This document shows, piece by piece, positions 1-11,322 of a DNA stretch of 64,000 bases. Below the pieces are notes generated by a model. It did no database searches and was not told where the DNA came from. It worked only from the letters and a program-made list of their open reading frames with translations. The stretch spans positions 1 to 64,000 of the forward strand of contig JAXGGA010001024.1 of assembly GCA_038373865.1 (NCBI GenBank), given 5' to 3'. Within the stretch, counting starts at the first letter, position 1. Each line of letters begins with the position of its first letter. The position numbers and the translations under genes are program-made. This DNA is from Uloborus plumipes (Eukaryota > Arthropoda > Arachnida > Araneae > Uloboridae).

Positions 1-84
1 GGTACAAGGTTCTAACAGATGACAAATAATTGTTTGGTATTGTTTGCACGAGTACTCTTTTTTGCAAGTGACGCCCCTAGCAGC

Positions 85-400
85 ATCATCTCATCGGCCG
101 ATGATCGGCCATTCATCGAAACCAGAGGAAATTCTCATCGGCCGATGATTCAATATGTCTCATCGGCCAAACAGAATCCGAGCAGCAAAATACGATGAGA
201 TTTGGAGCAATTTACGAGCAGAACAGTCCCGTGCCGATGAATTTCATCGGGAAACTTGATCAGAAGGATATCGTTTTCCGATGAAAAGTAGCTCATCAAA
301 AACCGTGCTCGGATACTGATTGAAATGATGTCATCGTGCGTTACGGGATCAGTTTACTAGGAGTTTGATGATCGGCCGAGCAAAATCCGACGAGTTAATG
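85..400. repeat. Cluster of palindromic CATCGGCCGATGA motifs
   Basis: The motif ATCGGCCGATGAT and partial forms (CATCGGCC, GATCGGCCGA) recur near 92, 108, 145, 170 and 370, with weaker CCGATGA forms between. The arrangement resembles the subterminal repeats of a hAT-like miniature element, but no clean terminal repeat or target duplication is visible. The family assignment is a guess; only the clustered palindromes are directly seen. Confidence 0.45.
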
Positions 401-1090
401 CTATTTGGGGCATTAAAAAAATTTCCTAGAAACTTTGGTTGTCTTGTGCCAGTTGTTTTACTTGAGACTTTCAACCACTGAAGTTTCATCAATACATAGA
501 TTAGCTTTAAGGAAAACTTGAAAAATTTCACTGGGGTTAATCAGGAGGTTTTGATAGTCAATTTATTACATGAGACTTGAGAGCATTTTTCGTAAATGTT
601 TCAGCATTTTAAAGCCACAGGTAAAACTGTTTTGGGGACTCTGCGGTAGTCCGGGTATACTTAACAGTAGAATATCGGAATTTTTGTAAAAAAACTTAAT
701 GAGAGAAACTTTCCAACTTTGCTAACGGATATCTAAAACAAGTAGCAAATAATCAGCTCATTTAATGCTTTAAATGTTGCTGACTAGAATGTAGTATCAA
801 AGTCCAGTAGCTCACCAAAATGCATTGTTTCAGAGAAAGTGCTGAACATTTTTTAAAACTTAAATTGCAGATTTAAAACTTAAATTGCACGTGGAATGCT
901 GGAAAACAGCACGTTTTCATAGACTTCAAAACTTCATATGTAAGAACAAACCTTTGTATATTTTAAACCTAAGAGTGGAATGTTTCAATTATGCATATAT
1001 TTGAGCAACAGAGTAATACATTAGAATAAACAGCATATTTTAATTGTGGCATAAAAATGGAAAATTCTTCATAATGACATAGGATAAGGA
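401..1090. other. Intergenic AT-rich stretch, nothing recognised
   Basis: No long reading frame, RNA gene or structured repeat is visible here. A short duplicated phrase (ttaaaacttaaattgca) sits near 853-890. Confidence 0.5.
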
Positions 1091-1994
1091 TTTGCGGGGT
1101 GAATCGGAACACTTTGTTCTGTTGTTCCAATTGAAACTTATTTAATGGAAACTGTTTGAAAAATCAAGATTCTAACTCCAATTCTTCTAGTCAAGACAAA
1201 GACAAGGTTTTATTACTGTTTATCCCTTCTTGTGAGGTACTAGATCTTAAAAAGAGAGAAAGTTGCAGATTTAAAAAGATTTTTGTTCCTGAAGACTTCT
1301 TTTTACTTAAAATACATGGGGGAAAGTCATACAGACTTTCTGCGTCAAACGTTCAGCATATAGACAGTGATGAATAAGTGGGAAAATCTTACACGACAAT
1401 CCCCAAAACCCAGAGATTTCAAGAAACTAAACAAAACGCAGCGTTCATCCCAGAAGATGTCATGAAAAAACTTAAGCCAAGCCACGCTACAACTGCTAGT
1501 TTTAAGGACAAGTACATATTTATGGACGATATGAGTGACTTTAATTTATGTTATAGCTTTGTATTTCAATTCAAAAGCATTTCTTAAAATTAATTTTAAT
1601 TTTTCATAAGTTCAAAATCATTTTGAATTTTGACAACCATAAACGTTTACTGGTGCAGAAAATATGTTTTTTTTTGACAATAAATATCTGTTCTTATTCT
1701 TCCCCATCAATATTACTCATGTTTGTGAGACCTATTACAGGTTAAATTGAAAAAAAAAAATAAACATTTAACATGTGTTCCGATTGACCCCTATCAGCGG
1801 AGTGATTCGGAACACCCCTAAATTCCTACATATAAAAATAATAACTGTTTGAAATGTTTTGTCTTGGCTTGGAATATCAAAAGCTAAGTAGGACTGAAGT
1901 TTTTAATCAAAGAATCAAATTAAAAAAAAATCTCGTAACTACTTTTTTTATAATTGAACCTGAAAAGTTTTCCGATTCACCCCATTTTACGGTA
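1091..1994. mobile_element. Inverted-repeat element with GGGGTGAATCGGAA ends (pogo/Tc1-like)
   Basis: The left end reads GCGGGGTGAATCGGAACACT and the right end, reverse complemented, reads AATGGGGTGAATCGGAAAAC. The segment is therefore a roughly 900 bp inverted-terminal-repeat element. Further copies of the GATTCGGAACAC/GTGTTCCGATT motif lie inside near 1785-1820. Ends of this kind are common in Tc1/mariner and pogo-related elements of invertebrates. It encloses a broken reading frame at 1156-1587. Exact ends and target duplication are uncertain. Confidence 0.6.
1156..1587 (+). pseudogene. Broken reading frame inside the 1091-1994 element
   Basis: One frame runs from 1156 to 1587 with a single in-frame TAA at 1375-1377, giving two blocks of about 73 and 69 residues. 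The first is Ser/Asn/Asp-rich and then contains a basic-hydrophobic stretch with KKIFVPEDFFLLKIHGG. The second contains AAFIPEDVMKKLKPSH and KDKYIFMDDMSDF. I do not recognise a family. Because it lies wholly between the inverted repeats, it may be the decayed C-terminal part of the parent transposase, or a captured host fragment. No catalytic motif is visible. Confidence 0.35.
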
Positions 1995-2262
1995 CATATA
2001 TCCCCAAAAATCCACACATAATGCTCAACTTATTATAGTAAGAACTTGAGACCCATAAAAATGGTGTTTGGAACATTGGATTAGATATTTTACAAGATTT
2101 ACTAAGAAAAATTAATTTACTTAGAAGGTATTAACAGTAGAAAAAAAAAAACATTTCATTTATTTTAAGCTATCAATGAATACATATATCCCCGAAAATC
2201 CACACATCCTGCTCATCTTATTATAGTAAGAACTTGAGTCCCATAAAAATGGTGTTCGGAAG
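1994..2262. repeat. Two-copy direct repeat, about 80 bp, period 188
   Basis: A block beginning acatatatcccc and ending aaaaatggtgtttgga at 1994-2080 recurs with few changes at 2182-2262. The spacer between them is unrelated AT-rich sequence. It begins immediately after the right end of the 1091-1994 element. Confidence 0.75.
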
Positions 2263-2399
2263 CTTTGATAGGATATTTTCCACGAAATAGTTTATCTTTG
2301 GTGTCCCCGCAAAATGCACCCGCGCGACATATACTATCACATATGCCATATTTCTTGACTGAAATTCATTTCTTCCTCGGTACCAATAAAAATTCCCGA

Positions 2400-2640
2400 A
2401 GTCTTATATCCGAATTCCATTTGTCCCATTCCGGCGGTCACGGCTCGGTCTTCTTTTGCGTGACGTCACTGCGAAGGAACACGAAAGTAAGGCCTCTGTA
2501 AAAGGAGAGTTGACCAAGCCGACATTTTGGTCCTAAAGGGTGCGGAATTAGTGGTATGTGTTTCAAGTTGCATTGAAGAGCAAGAAGGTCTGTGAAGAAC
2601 TAAAGGAGCCTACTTTCCCGTATACCGACATCGGCATTCT
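2400..2640 (+). promoter_or_regulatory. Possible promoter / non-coding first exon
   Basis: This patch is more GC-rich than its surroundings and contains GCGTGACGTCACTGCG, a CRE-like palindrome, at about 2458-2473. It is followed by a G/A-rich stretch and a donor-like GTATGT near 2554. No downstream exon that would join it is identified. A transcription start is inference from composition and motifs only. Confidence 0.2.
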
Positions 2641-3114
2641 AACATCTGTTCAATATTCTTTTAATTATCTGAGACAGCAAATTTAGTCAAACATACATTT
2701 TAGCACAAATAAAGCTGATTTCTAAAAACAAAGTATGCCTCTCTCACCTGATGAAATAGGCACGTAAAAAGTAAGCAGAAGAATAAACAAGTTGTAGCAT
2801 CTTTTGATCAATGCAGATATTATAGTTCTTTTGTAGAAAAATTCCTTAATTGTTTTTAAGAAAAAAATAAAAATAAAGAGCACATTCAAGCACATTTTAT
2901 CAAACAAAACCAACTCATTCCTAGACATAATGTCTCAAAATCAATTTTTAATCAGTTGCCAATAGTTAAAACGTAATAAACAAATAATAAAATGCTCTCT
3001 CCTTAATAAAAAATTTTTGTTAGAAAAAAAATCGTCTGCGCAAAGAAAATAATAGTAATAAAATAAAACACATAAATAAATTAACGAAAATCGTCTGCAT
3101 AGTTATTTCTTTTA
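2641..3114. other. AT-rich intergenic stretch
   Basis: Only low-complexity A/T runs are visible. The reading frames here are short and have no recognisable composition or motif. Confidence 0.5.
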
Positions 3115-3480
3115 GGAGTAGGAGTCGGTCTTTTTTTTCCAGCCTGCATTTATGCTATGTTTGCTGAGCGACAGTTAGATTCAAGGATTCAAAGTTGAGG
3201 TTAAAAAGTCAGCGCTTTCAGTCGTACTCGGCAGGGGGAGTCAAAGGCTCTAAAATTCAAAAAGTAGGAGTCTCTCATTTTTTCCGAGACTGCATTCCTG
3301 CCGTGGCTACGGAGTCGGAGTCCGATTCAAGGATTCGGTGTCGGAGTCAAGAATCTGGAGTCGTAAGTTGGAGTCGATAGGCAGAGTTGGAGTCGAAGGC
3401 TCTGAAATTCCATTGGTAAAAGTCTGTCATTTTTTCCATAGCAGCATTTCTGTAATGGTTGTGGAGTCGGAGTCCTCAAA
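3115..3480. repeat. GGAGTC/CGGAGT minisatellite with internal duplication
   Basis: Hexamer-like GGAGTC units recur many times. A larger block (aaggctctaaaattca ... cggagtcggagtc) occurs at about 3240-3330 and again, diverged, at about 3395-3475. Frames read through here because the repeat lacks stops; they are not genes. This type of repeat is common in arthropod genomes. Confidence 0.75.
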
Positions 3481-4352
3481 ACAGCTTCTTCGAAAAAATA
3501 TTTTCAATACATTTTTCATCAAAACCATTTCCTAACAAAGTTAGTTTTAATTGAATTCGCCTTTAAATTCAGCATCTACATTGAGCTTAAATTTCCCCGT
3601 TGGCGCTAATGTTAAGTTTTTTTGAACGGGTCAAAATTCAGCAAAAAATGTTCAAATCAAAAATTTAAATACAGGAATAAAGTATCCTTGCCGAGATCTT
3701 TCGAACAAAAGAAGTTTGTTCAAGTCGAACTGTTCACTAAACAGTTGATAACGCAGGACAGGTTGATTGAATGGTTCAAAGTTGATCAAATCAAAAAGTG
3801 AAATATGGGAATGAGATGTCCTAGCCACAAAAAAGTTTGTTCAAATTAGACTGTTCCTTCAAAAGCTATTGGGTGGGGGGGGGGGATAGTGCAGACAGAC
3901 AGACCGATAGGTACACATTTTCCCGATCTCAAAACCCTACTTTCCATCTTTAATTTTTCGATAGTTATTTTATTTCTGTGTTCCTTTTTGACTTTTTTTG
4001 GACTTGGCAATACTTTTAATATGCATTAAGCCACTTTTAATACTTTTTCTTTGTCTTTTACTTTTACTGGGAAAGTAAGCTAAAAATGGTATCTAAGTTT
4101 CAGATGTGCGGCTTAATTGATGTTTGACTCTTTTTGTCGATAGAAAAAAAAACTTTTGCAAACTCTAGCAGAAAACAAGCGCAGTATCAAAATGGACTTA
4201 ATTGCAGGAAGCATTTCCCAAAAAACTGTTTTTAAATATTAGAAATAAGATTTTCTTTAATATAACTCTTTCTTGATTTACCTAATGCGGCGTTTTATTT
4301 AACTTGTGTTCACTTATTTCAACCAGGGGCAATATTAACGTGTTTCCTAATA
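3481..4352. other. Intergenic stretch, nothing recognised
   Basis: The stretch contains poly-G and poly-A runs and a short phrase (gttcaaatca/gttcaaatta) repeated near 3650-3850. No coding or RNA signal is visible. Confidence 0.45.
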
Positions 4353-5084
4353 CAGTAGTATCTCCGTTAAGGGACACTTTTTCTGGTCCAAGTCCCTTTA
4401 AATAGGGGCCTCCGTGTATTTGCTCCTCAATAAGGGACACTCTATATAAGGGACAGTCAAAGAGAAAAAATACGAAACTTAATGCATAAGAAATATTGAA
4501 TATATAGAAGATCGAGTTTTTTTTTTTTTTTTTTTGAAAAAAAAAAACTGTTAAAAGTTTGTCCTGACATTGACATGCAAAGAAACAAATGTATTTTTAA
4601 ATTCTTTCTGAGATTTTTCAGTCATTTTCTCCTATTTATTCATAAGTGCTCAGCTCCGGCGGATAAGGGCCTATGAGAAACTATTTTACAAAAAAAAACT
4701 TTATTATGAAACTACCCTGTAATTTACATTGTATTGCATTGTAAATTGCATGACATGAAGCAAATTCACGTAACAAATTACTTCAAACTAATTTCTATAA
4801 ATCACAAAACCTTGATTCTAAGCAATTTTTGATTAAATTTTAATTTTTAAAATAATATATTTTTTTAATTAGAATAATTCAGAATTTTATCTAATATATA
4901 TGAAACATTTTTAATAAATTTTAAACGTTAATAGCTTGCCTTTATTGGGATGTTATGCTGTGTTAAGAACACAGTGCTTTAAAATTATGAATGCATCAAT
5001 TCAAACACCTCCGCATAAAGAACACCTCTGCAGAAGGGACAAAAAATCCAGCCCCCTAGTGCCCCTTATTGATAGATTCTACTG
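4353..5084. mobile_element. Tigger/pogo-like inverted-repeat element
   Basis: The left end CAGTAGTATCTCCGTTAAGG and the reverse complement of the right end, CAGTAGAATCTATCAATAAG, are diverged inverted repeats. Both are followed by GGGACAC/GGGGCAC-like sequence. A TA dinucleotide precedes the left end. The interior repeats the phrase AAGGGACA at 4433 and 4451. No transposase remains. Ends beginning CAGT(A/C)GAA with TA targets are typical of pogo/Tigger-related elements. Confidence 0.65.
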
Positions 5085-5340
5085 CACTTAAAGCGAGGAT
5101 GGATCCAAAGGAACCAAAATGTCGGATGGGTGAGCCTGTCCTTTAAAAGGGCTCTACACGAAAGGAGCAACAAACGGTGGGGGGCTGCGGTCAATCGATT
5201 GGGCCGATAAGCAACGTCTAGAGAGGGTGATGGCCCACACCTTCCATCGATTGAAGCCCGGGCTGGAATATTGTGTATGGGACTCCATGCACTATCCGAA
5301 AGCTCTGTTTTAATCCGAGGACTTGGGACGAAGTTTCCAA

Positions 5341-5680
5341 ATTTGGTTTATGATCAGAGACCGGATCTAGAGTTTTTTTTTTTTGTAAAGGGGGGGGGGG
5401 TCAAGTTTTACTGAGCTATGCAGTTCCTTAGCAGTTTACCTTAGCAGTTAAGTAGAAGAAAAACGAAACGTGTAAAATTTGAACCTTCTTTAAAATATCA
5501 TATCAGCACAGCAAGTAATTTGGTTTATGATCAGAGGCAGATCCAGATGTTTTTGTAAGGGAGGGGGGAGGGGTAAAGTTTTACTGAGCTATGAGATACC
5601 TTAGCAGTTGAGTGGAAGAAAAACGAAACGTGTAAAATTTAAACCATCTTTGAAATATTATATAAGCACAGCAAGTAATA
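5341..5680. repeat. Tandem duplication, period 177 bp
   Basis: The phrase atttggtttatgatcagag starts a unit at 5341 and again at 5518. Both units end in gcacagcaagtaat. They share ttttactgagctatg and gaagaaaaacgaaacgtg in the same order. The first copy has a poly-G run and a small internal repeat of the cagttccttagcag region. Confidence 0.85.
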
Positions 5681-6028
5681 TTTTTATGATATTCTGTTGA
5701 ATTAAACAATTTATTTATTTTGGTAAAAACTTAATATTCGGAAAAATATGAATTTGCAGTTTATAAATTGGCTAGATATAATTAATGTTGGAATTACAAA
5801 ATTCTCAAAATAAAATTCTCAAAAAAAAAAAAAAAAAAATCTTCGCTAAAATTCTTTGTTAAATTTTTAATACATAATGCATGGATAAAATTTTTGTTTC
5901 AATGAGAGAAAGATTGATTTTGGTTGTGAAACTGATTAAATGTGTTTCTCATCACAGGGGTCAGCTAACTCTTTGACCTCACTCTGAATCCGCCCTTGTT
6001 TATGATGCCCAATCATGAATATAAATAA

Positions 6029-6920
6029 CTAGCTAACCCGTGCGAAGCATTCGCACTAGACAGAAGAAAAGCAAAAGCACGTTTTTTAAGTAAATTTTTA
6101 AATAACGGCAAAAGTGTGAATTGTTTCATAATTTTTCAGTGGTGAAAAAAAATATTTAAAATGTCCTACTTTTGAGGTTTGATGAACTATTACTAAAATC
6201 ATGACGCACCCAAAAAATTAAAAGCCGCCGTTCGAGAAATAATATGTCTGATGATGGAAAATTGGATTAGAATTCTGCTGAAGAAAAAAAACCCAAGTTA
6301 AGCGATATTTTTCAGCCTGGGATAGAACTCATGCTGTTCCAATCATTAGCACGACGTTCTTTCCAATCGCGCTAATGCGTCTTAATTTTCAGAGGCTATC
6401 TATTTAAGTAATGTGTAATAAAAAAACACAAAAAAGAGGTTTTTTTGACAAGAAAAAAAACTTTTTAGACCATTGGTCAATTTTTCGACAGTGGTCGGCG
6501 TGATAATAATATATTCAGAGCAAATTATTTAATTTGATAAAGGAATAAGCAAGTTCTGGTCTGGGTAACCGAAAACGGGCTCGAGAAATAATTTATAAGA
6601 TAGGAAACCTATTATGAATTATAGTGAATGAAGCCAATAGATATTTTCTTTGAGTAAAAATGTCTTTCGTTTAGTTTTTACTAACTGCATTACCCGGAGC
6701 ACGGACTTCATTGAAAATAAAAGTTTTGTCAAGTGATTCATGCTTAGCACTCTGGCTGAAATAAAAGGAGAGAAAAAAGTGTGAAATTATCTCCTTAACG
6801 AGTAGAAAAGAGCAATTTTATGATTTAAAACTTAAATTTCGATCTCATTTCATGTTTATTAAATTTTGAGAATTCAAACAATCTAATATCTTTAAACGAG
6901 CAATTCTTGTATATATATAT
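6029..6920 (-). mobile_element. Non-autonomous Helitron (minus strand), 5' end uncertain
   Basis: Read on the minus strand, the sequence ends with the hairpin GTGCGAATGCTTCGCAC, followed by GGGTTAGCTAG and a host T. This is the classic Helitron 3' terminus: a GC hairpin about 10 nt before CTRR. The 5' end (TC after a host A) is not certain and is placed near 6920, where the next repeat starts. A tRNA-Ile-like segment lies inside. No Rep/helicase is present, so the element is non-autonomous. Confidence 0.6.
6316..6380 (-). pseudogene. tRNA-Ile-like sequence inside Helitron
   Basis: On the minus strand, ATTAGCGCGATTGG resembles a tRNA A-box region, GTCGTGCTAATGA an anticodon arm, and GAGTTCTATCCCAGG a B box and T arm. 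Order and spacing resemble eukaryotic tRNA-Ile. The D arm and acceptor stem do not pair well, so it is more likely a tRNA pseudogene or SINE-like module carried by the Helitron than a working tRNA gene. Confidence 0.4.
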
Positions 6921-8370
6921 CTCCCCAAAAACAACAGTGTTGTAAAAAAATCCCCCGCCAAGAAAACCTTAAATACCCAGCCTTAAAAAGTTATGATATC
7001 GAGTTTTCCCGCCAAGTTTGTGCCAAACTACAACTAACCTGTATGTATAGTTCTTTTAAATTGTTTTCAGTTTTGCCAGGCGGGAAGCTTTGTCTTGTGA
7101 GGTGGTTGCTTAATGAATAAAAACTTCCCGCCTGGCAGGACTGAAAACAATTTAAAAGAACTATACATACAGGTTAGTTGTAGTTTGGCACAAACTTGGC
7201 GGGAAAACTCGATATCATAACTTTTTAAGGCTGAGTATTTAAGGTTTTCTTGGCGGGGGATTTTTTTACAACACTGTTGTTTTTGGGGAGATATCACATG
7301 TTTTTGCATTAATATTATTTCTTTGCCTGTTTTTTTTTTTTTTTTCTCTTCAAAATTTACTTTGCATGTTTTTTTTCCCTTCAACATTTTTCTTGGCTGT
7401 CCGACATATGTGGTTTTCTTGGCTGTCCGACATATGTGGTTTTCTTGGCGGCATGCATTTGGTGCAAAAGTTCAAGGATCTTCTTCAGTCTAGGATAAAT
7501 TTGAAATCAATCACAATGTACCACCCGAACCGACGCAAAACAAAGCTAGTTGCTAACAATACTACGATTAAATTAAAAGTTAAAAAAAAAAACCCAACCC
7601 TTACTGCCGATCTCATATTAAAATGAACTAAATTGAAGCTCCCCTTTAAAAGCCTTATGCAATAAAATCAATTACAAATATTTTATTTGTTAACAAATAG
7701 AAACTGGCAACAGATGAAATTATAAATCATTGAGTTTTCTTTCCTCGTGGCCCAACAATGAAAACATAAATGCTCAGATGTTGAACAGAGCTAGTTGATA
7801 GAAATCGGACCAATTTTAAGCATTAATAACTCCGGGGTGCGATGACCCCGGGGGCTAAATTTTGGGAAAACGTCCTCAATGTCTCATCGAGAATATTCAT
7901 ACCAAAAATCAACACTAAAGACCCCCGGGGAGAAAAGATACGGAAAATAAAAACGAGGGGGGAGGGGTAGGGGGGTCGAAAAACCCCCTATGCCGAGCTT
8001 TGGGACAAAATAAATGTGGGTGCAAAAGCAGAGCTCAATCCGAGTTACCGTTTAGTCTGTAGCCCTGTCAAACAATTTTTAAAAAGTGCGAAAAATAGCG
8101 ATTTTATAACATTTATCACCCCTCCCCCTGAGGGTCCTGGATGTTTTGCTTTAGTATGTGCCGTCAGGGGCCGCTGGAGATTGAGTATACCAAAAATCAA
8201 CTCTAGGGATCTTTATGGGGCTGAGATACAGAGGGGTGAAAACCCTAGTTTGGTTACTCGCGTAAACAGTCCTTGTCGCTCTTTTACATTTTTCTTTGCG
8301 ACGAAAATTTCTTGGCGGCTTGTATTTAGTTTTCTTGGCGGGGCGGGACGCTCCCGCGTCCCGTGATATA
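6921..8370. mobile_element. Snap-back (foldback) element, copy 1
   Basis: The segment opens with CTCCCCAAAAACAACAGTG. It then has two arms of about 160 bp, about 6921-7085 and 7122-7290, that are near-perfect reverse complements around a short spacer. The remaining 1.1 kb has no gene. It closes with TTCTTGGCGGGGCGGGACGC and a GC-rich hairpin before GTGATA. A second copy lies at 9230-10964. The 3' hairpin recalls Helitron-type elements, but the class is not settled. Frames inside are not supported as genes. Confidence 0.7.
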
Positions 8371-9229
8371 TATTTCGGATCTCGAAAATGGCTCCAACGA
8401 TTTTAATAAAATTTTGTATTTAGACAAAGTTTTGGTTTTTGAGTTCATTTACATCGGCGTTTCTTCTGTAAAAACGCGAGTTTTTACGAAAAACCCCGTT
8501 TTTTGTGCCTTCATTTTAAAAGTTTGAAAAGCTTTCTTTCGCCATTTTCTTTATGATTACTATCATTGTTACTGCTTCCTAGCAACCACGTTTTATTATA
8601 ACAATGGATTTCACATTTAATCACATCCGCGAAAATGGTTTTTGATGGTATTTGACAAACGAATATTTTCAACTCGTAAAAACTGTTATTGTTTTTGAAA
8701 TATTAAAGAGACCGATCAAAACAAAGTTATTGTGGTGTGCTTTTCATTTCATTTGGCGCCGAAGGCGCGGGAGGGTATAATGAAAATGGATGCAGAGTCC
8801 CTATTCTCCAGTACGCATTTGGTTTCAGTTGGTTTTGACTTTCACTTCACTTCACACTCCAGGGTCCCCCCGTACATACCACAACTCATGGTTCGACCGG
8901 GATGATGGGGCCCTGAAGAGAGCTTTGTTCTTTTTGAATCAGACCAAGGGCCGAGCAAACCCTTGGCCCAGCACCCCCACGGTACCCATCGTTTAAATAA
9001 GGTTGTGTTTTTTACAATAAATTACATCTGTTTTAAATGCGTAATTGCAACTAAAGGCTTAAAAATGCTTTTCAAGTTTATTTAAATAAGTACTTCGAAC
9101 TTAAGAAAAAACACGATTTTACAAACGTCTTTTTTTAATACGCTTTTATTAGTTTCACTTGTGGGTATGTAACTCGGAATAAAAGATAAAATTCACGCTC
9201 TTTACAAACATAAAAGTAATATATTTAAT
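8371..9229. other. Spacer between foldback copies with repeat relics
   Basis: The phrase tagcaaccacgttttattataacaatggatttcac at 8580-8613 (described here by position; first 20 bases match 12954 onward) is shared with a diverged copy near 12954-12985, indicating an old dispersed repeat. A GC-richer patch at 8755-8995 has an open frame without recognisable motifs. No gene is supported. Confidence 0.4.
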
Positions 9230-10964
9230 CTCCCCAAAAACAACTCTGTTGTAAAAACATCCCCCGCCAAGAAAACCTTAAACACTCAGCCTTAAAAAGT
9301 TATGATATCGAGTTTTCCCGCCAAGTTTGTGCTACACTACTCCTCGCCTGTATGGATAGTTCGTTTAAATTGTTTTCAGTCCTGCCAGGCGGGAAGTTTT
9401 TACTCATCAAGCAACCACCTCACTTTACAAAACTTCCTGCCTAACAGTACTGAAAATAATTTAAACTAACTATCCATACAGGCGAGGAGTAGTTTAACAC
9501 AAACTTGGTGGGAAAGCTCGATATCATAACTTTTTAAGGCTGAGTGTTTAAGGTTTTCTTGGCAGGGGATGTTTTTACAACAGAGTTGTTTTTGGGGAAA
9601 TATCACATCTTTTTGCATCAATATTATTGCTTTGCCCCCTTTTTTTTCTCTCCCTTTCAAATTTTTTCTTGGCACAAACTTCGCGGCTAACTCAATATTA
9701 TAACTCATTACGGCTGAGGGTTTTGAAATTTAAGATGAAAGAGTTTTTCTTTGCGGGGACATGTTTAAGATTTTCTTGGCGATGGATTTTTTGAACAACA
9801 GGTTTGTTTTTGGGGAGATATCACATATTTCTGCAATAATATTACCCCAACAGCACCAAACGTTCGATGGACGTTCAACGACGTCAAAAGACGACTTTTG
9901 GACGTTTGAACGTCCATCAGGACATAAATGAACGTCCATCGGACGTTTCGTGCTGTTGTTGTATTTCTTTATCAGTTTTTTTCCCCACGCAGCGGACATA
10001 TGGCTTTCTTGGAGGCATGCTCATAAGTTCAAGGCTCTACTTCAGTCGAGGATAAGTTTGAAATCAATCACAATGTACCACCCGAACAGACACTAAACAA
10101 AGCTAGTTGCTAACAAGAACTACGATTAAATTAAAAATTTAAAAAAAAAAAACCGACCCGACCTCCGATTAAAAAACTGCCGAACTCATATTAAAATAAA
10201 CTAAATTGAAGACCCCTTTTAAAAGCTTTATGCAATAAAATCAATTACGAATATTTTATTTGCTAACAAATAGAAACTGGCAATAGATGAAATTTTAAAT
10301 AATTGAGTTTTCTTTCCTCGTCACCCAACAATGACAACAGTTTCCAATCGCTTGAATAAATGCTTAGACGTTGAGCAGAACTAGTTGATAGAAATCGGAA
10401 AAAATTTAAGCATTAATAACTCCGGCCTGCGATGACCCCGGATGGTAAATTTTGGTATACGTCCTCAATGTCTCATCGAGAATATTCATACCAAAAATCA
10501 ACACTTAAGATCCCCGGAGAGAAAAGATACGAAAAATTATAACCAGGGGGGAGGGGGTGGGGGGTCGAAAAACCCCCTATGCCAAGCTTTGGGATAAAAT
10601 AAAGGTGGGTGAAAAAGTAGAGCTCAATCCGAGTTACCATTTAGTCTGGATCCCTGTCAAACAATTTTTAAAAAGTGCGAAAAATAGCGATTTTTAACAT
10701 TTATCATCCTTCCCCCTGAGGGTCCTGGATGTTTTACTTTATTATGAGCCGTCAGGGGCCACTGGAGATTGAGTATACCAAAAATGAACTCTAGGGATCT
10801 TTATGGGGCTGAATACAGAGGGGTGAAAACCCCGGTGTGGTTACTCGCGTAATCAGTCCTTTGGTCGCTCTTTTACATTTTTCTTGGCGACGGAAATTTC
10901 TTGGCGGCTTGTATTTGGTTTTCTTGGCGGGGCGGGACGCTCCCGCGTTCCGTGATACTATAGT
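9230..10964. mobile_element. Snap-back (foldback) element, copy 2
   Basis: This copy has the same opening CTCCCCAAAAACAACTCTG and inverted arms at about 9230-9400 and 9430-9600. It also shares a 1 kb body (for example tgaaatcaatcacaatgtac) and the terminal TTCTTGGCGGGGCGGGACGC hairpin with copy 1. It carries an extra partial right-arm-like segment at about 9670-9830 and a 111 bp inverted-repeat insertion at 9848-9958. It is flanked by a related ~48 bp block at 9179-9227 and 11346-11394. Confidence 0.7.
9848..9958. mobile_element. 111 bp miniature inverted-repeat element
   Basis: The left end CAACAGCACCAAACGTTCGA pairs with the right end, which reads CAACAGCACGAAACGTCCGA when reverse complemented. 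The inner motif GATGGACGTTCA recurs in both orientations. It sits inside foldback copy 2 and is absent from copy 1 at the equivalent place. Confidence 0.75.
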
Positions 10965-11033
10965 TGAAACTAAAGGCTAAACTATATTATTACACTTTCA
11001 TGTCTTCAAGTGTTTCAGTTGTTTGTATTAAGG

Positions 11034-11322
11034 CCCCTATATATACGAGCCGGCGCATCAAGATTAAGTTTCACCACTTTGGATCCAGCGCGTGCTTGTG
11101 TGTTTAAGAGGTTGTCTTTTCTGGCCAGTAATCGCGTTTTGGTAATTTTTCACTGTGAGCAATTATTAGCGGCACGTGGATTTGGCAAAGCTTAGCAATG
11201 TGCCAAAACTTTTTTCTTGTAACCCTACTCCGCAACAATGAAACTATGAAAGTAAAAGTTAAGGAATTGGATCCAAAGTGGTGAAACTTAATCTTGATGC
11301 GTCGGCCTGTCTATATAGCGGC
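11034..11322. repeat. Inverted repeat with ~54 bp arms
   Basis: The arm at about 11034-11088 contains CATCAAGATTAAGTTTCACC and ends at GGATCCA. It is the reverse complement of 11268-11322 with a few mismatches near the outer ends. The arrangement fits a miniature transposon. No target duplication was identified. Confidence 0.7.

Noticed and set aside
3195..3535. Ser/Glu-rich open frames at 3195-3380 and 3338-3535
   Set aside because: They are produced by the GGAGTC minisatellite, which lacks stop codons in several frames.
7067..7626. Open frames of 106 and 86 residues in the foldback element
   Set aside because: One lies largely in the inverted arm and poly-A tract and the other in the non-coding body. 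The equivalent frames in copy 2 (9466-10055) are not conserved.
8016..8366. 116-residue plus-strand frame in foldback copy 1
   Set aside because: Copy 2 (about 10600-10950) has indels that break the frame, and no domain is recognised.
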